Shown: piece by piece, positions 7,269 to 7,425 of the stretch
Numbering within the stretch: the first letter of the stretch is position 1
Layout of the letters: each line of letters starts with the position of its first letter
Program-made: the position numbers and the translations under genes
Source: Planctomycetota bacterium
GTDB taxonomy: Bacteria > Planctomycetota > GCA-002687715 > DRQF01
Reading direction: 5' to 3'
Assembly (NCBI GenBank): GCA_015485455.1
Contig: WFTN01000403.1
Span: 1-7,425 of the forward strand
Length of the DNA: 7,425 bases
Notes under the pieces: model-generated
Told to the model about the DNA's origin: nothing
What the model saw: only the letters and a program-made list of their open reading frames with translations
Database searches by the model: none

Positions 7269-7297
7269 AATCTAAAGGAGAGCGGAAGAGATTGCAA
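7269..7297 (-). promoter_or_regulatory. Candidate sigma-70-type promoter of the dinB-like / lipoprotein operon
   Basis: Read on the - strand, TTGCAA (7297-7292) and TAGATT (7274-7269) are 17 bp apart and each matches four of six consensus bases. The start would fall near 7262, giving a leader of about 43 nt before the ATG at 7219. It is a moderate match found by eye, favoured by its position. Confidence 0.35.
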
Positions 7298-7425
7298 GCG
7301 TTGCCTTGGCTCAAGAGATAGGCTGTTCACCGTGGCAAAAGTGCCCCAAGAATCATCTCTGCTGAGGGGACAATGATGTAGGTGAGCAGTTAGAATGACG
7401 GAGGAATCTGAGACATTGGGGAGAG
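7298..7425 (-). other. Upstream region of the dinB-like gene, no gene recognised
   Basis: The - strand frame of the DinB-like gene stays open through this stretch to the window edge, but its translation (rich in Ser, Pro, Leu and His) resembles nothing I know. Another - strand frame reads LSPMSQIPPSF and then a TAA at about 7390, so the end of a further gene could lie here; this is too short to judge. Confidence 0.3.

Noticed and set aside
7331..7352. GGGCAC followed by TTGC on the - strand, a sigma-54-like match upstream of the DinB-like gene
   Set aside because: Only two bases separate the boxes instead of five, which breaks the fixed GG-GC distance.

Overview
The window looks like a chromosomal segment of a Gram-negative bacterium, most likely from the Planctomycetota or another PVC-group lineage. 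Three things point there. The SecA sequence around the DEVDN and [13 protein letters not shown] motifs has a style I associate with planctomycetes. A Kdo transferase (waaA) implies lipid A/LPS in an outer membrane. A short prepilin-like protein carries a variant of the C-terminal H-Xn-DG motif that is abundant in Planctomycetes, Lentisphaerae and Verrucomicrobia. The assignment rests on recalled family resemblance, not on a search.

Left part (1-4575, + strand): the 3' three quarters of secA (its start lies outside the window), then waaA and metK. Gaps are only 32 and 19 bp, so this reads as one transcription unit. It ends at a strong intrinsic terminator with a 14-bp stem, a 3-nt loop and a T tract. 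All three are housekeeping functions: preprotein export, Kdo addition to lipid A, and S-adenosylmethionine synthesis.

Middle part (4576-6250, + strand): a type IV pilin-like / pseudopilin gene with a 10-residue leader ending in Gly, followed by about 880 bp with no credible protein gene. Two sigma-54-type (-24/-12) promoter candidates lie here. One is 58 bp upstream of the pseudopilin ATG. The other (TGGCAC-N5-TTGC, exact in both boxes) lies in the apparently empty region, about 270 bp before a strong + strand intrinsic terminator. Between that promoter and the terminator is a run of closely spaced small inverted repeats. Together they outline a possible, unrecognised, about 295-nt sigma-54-driven structured RNA. 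This is the most interesting observation in the window, but it is an inference from sequence signals.

Right part (6275-7425, - strand): a small predicted lipoprotein with a lipocalin-like start, and upstream of it (18 bp gap) a DinB-family four-helix protein. They are probably co-transcribed from a sigma-70-like promoter near 7269-7297. They converge on the + strand units, and the terminator at 6210-6245 may serve both directions.
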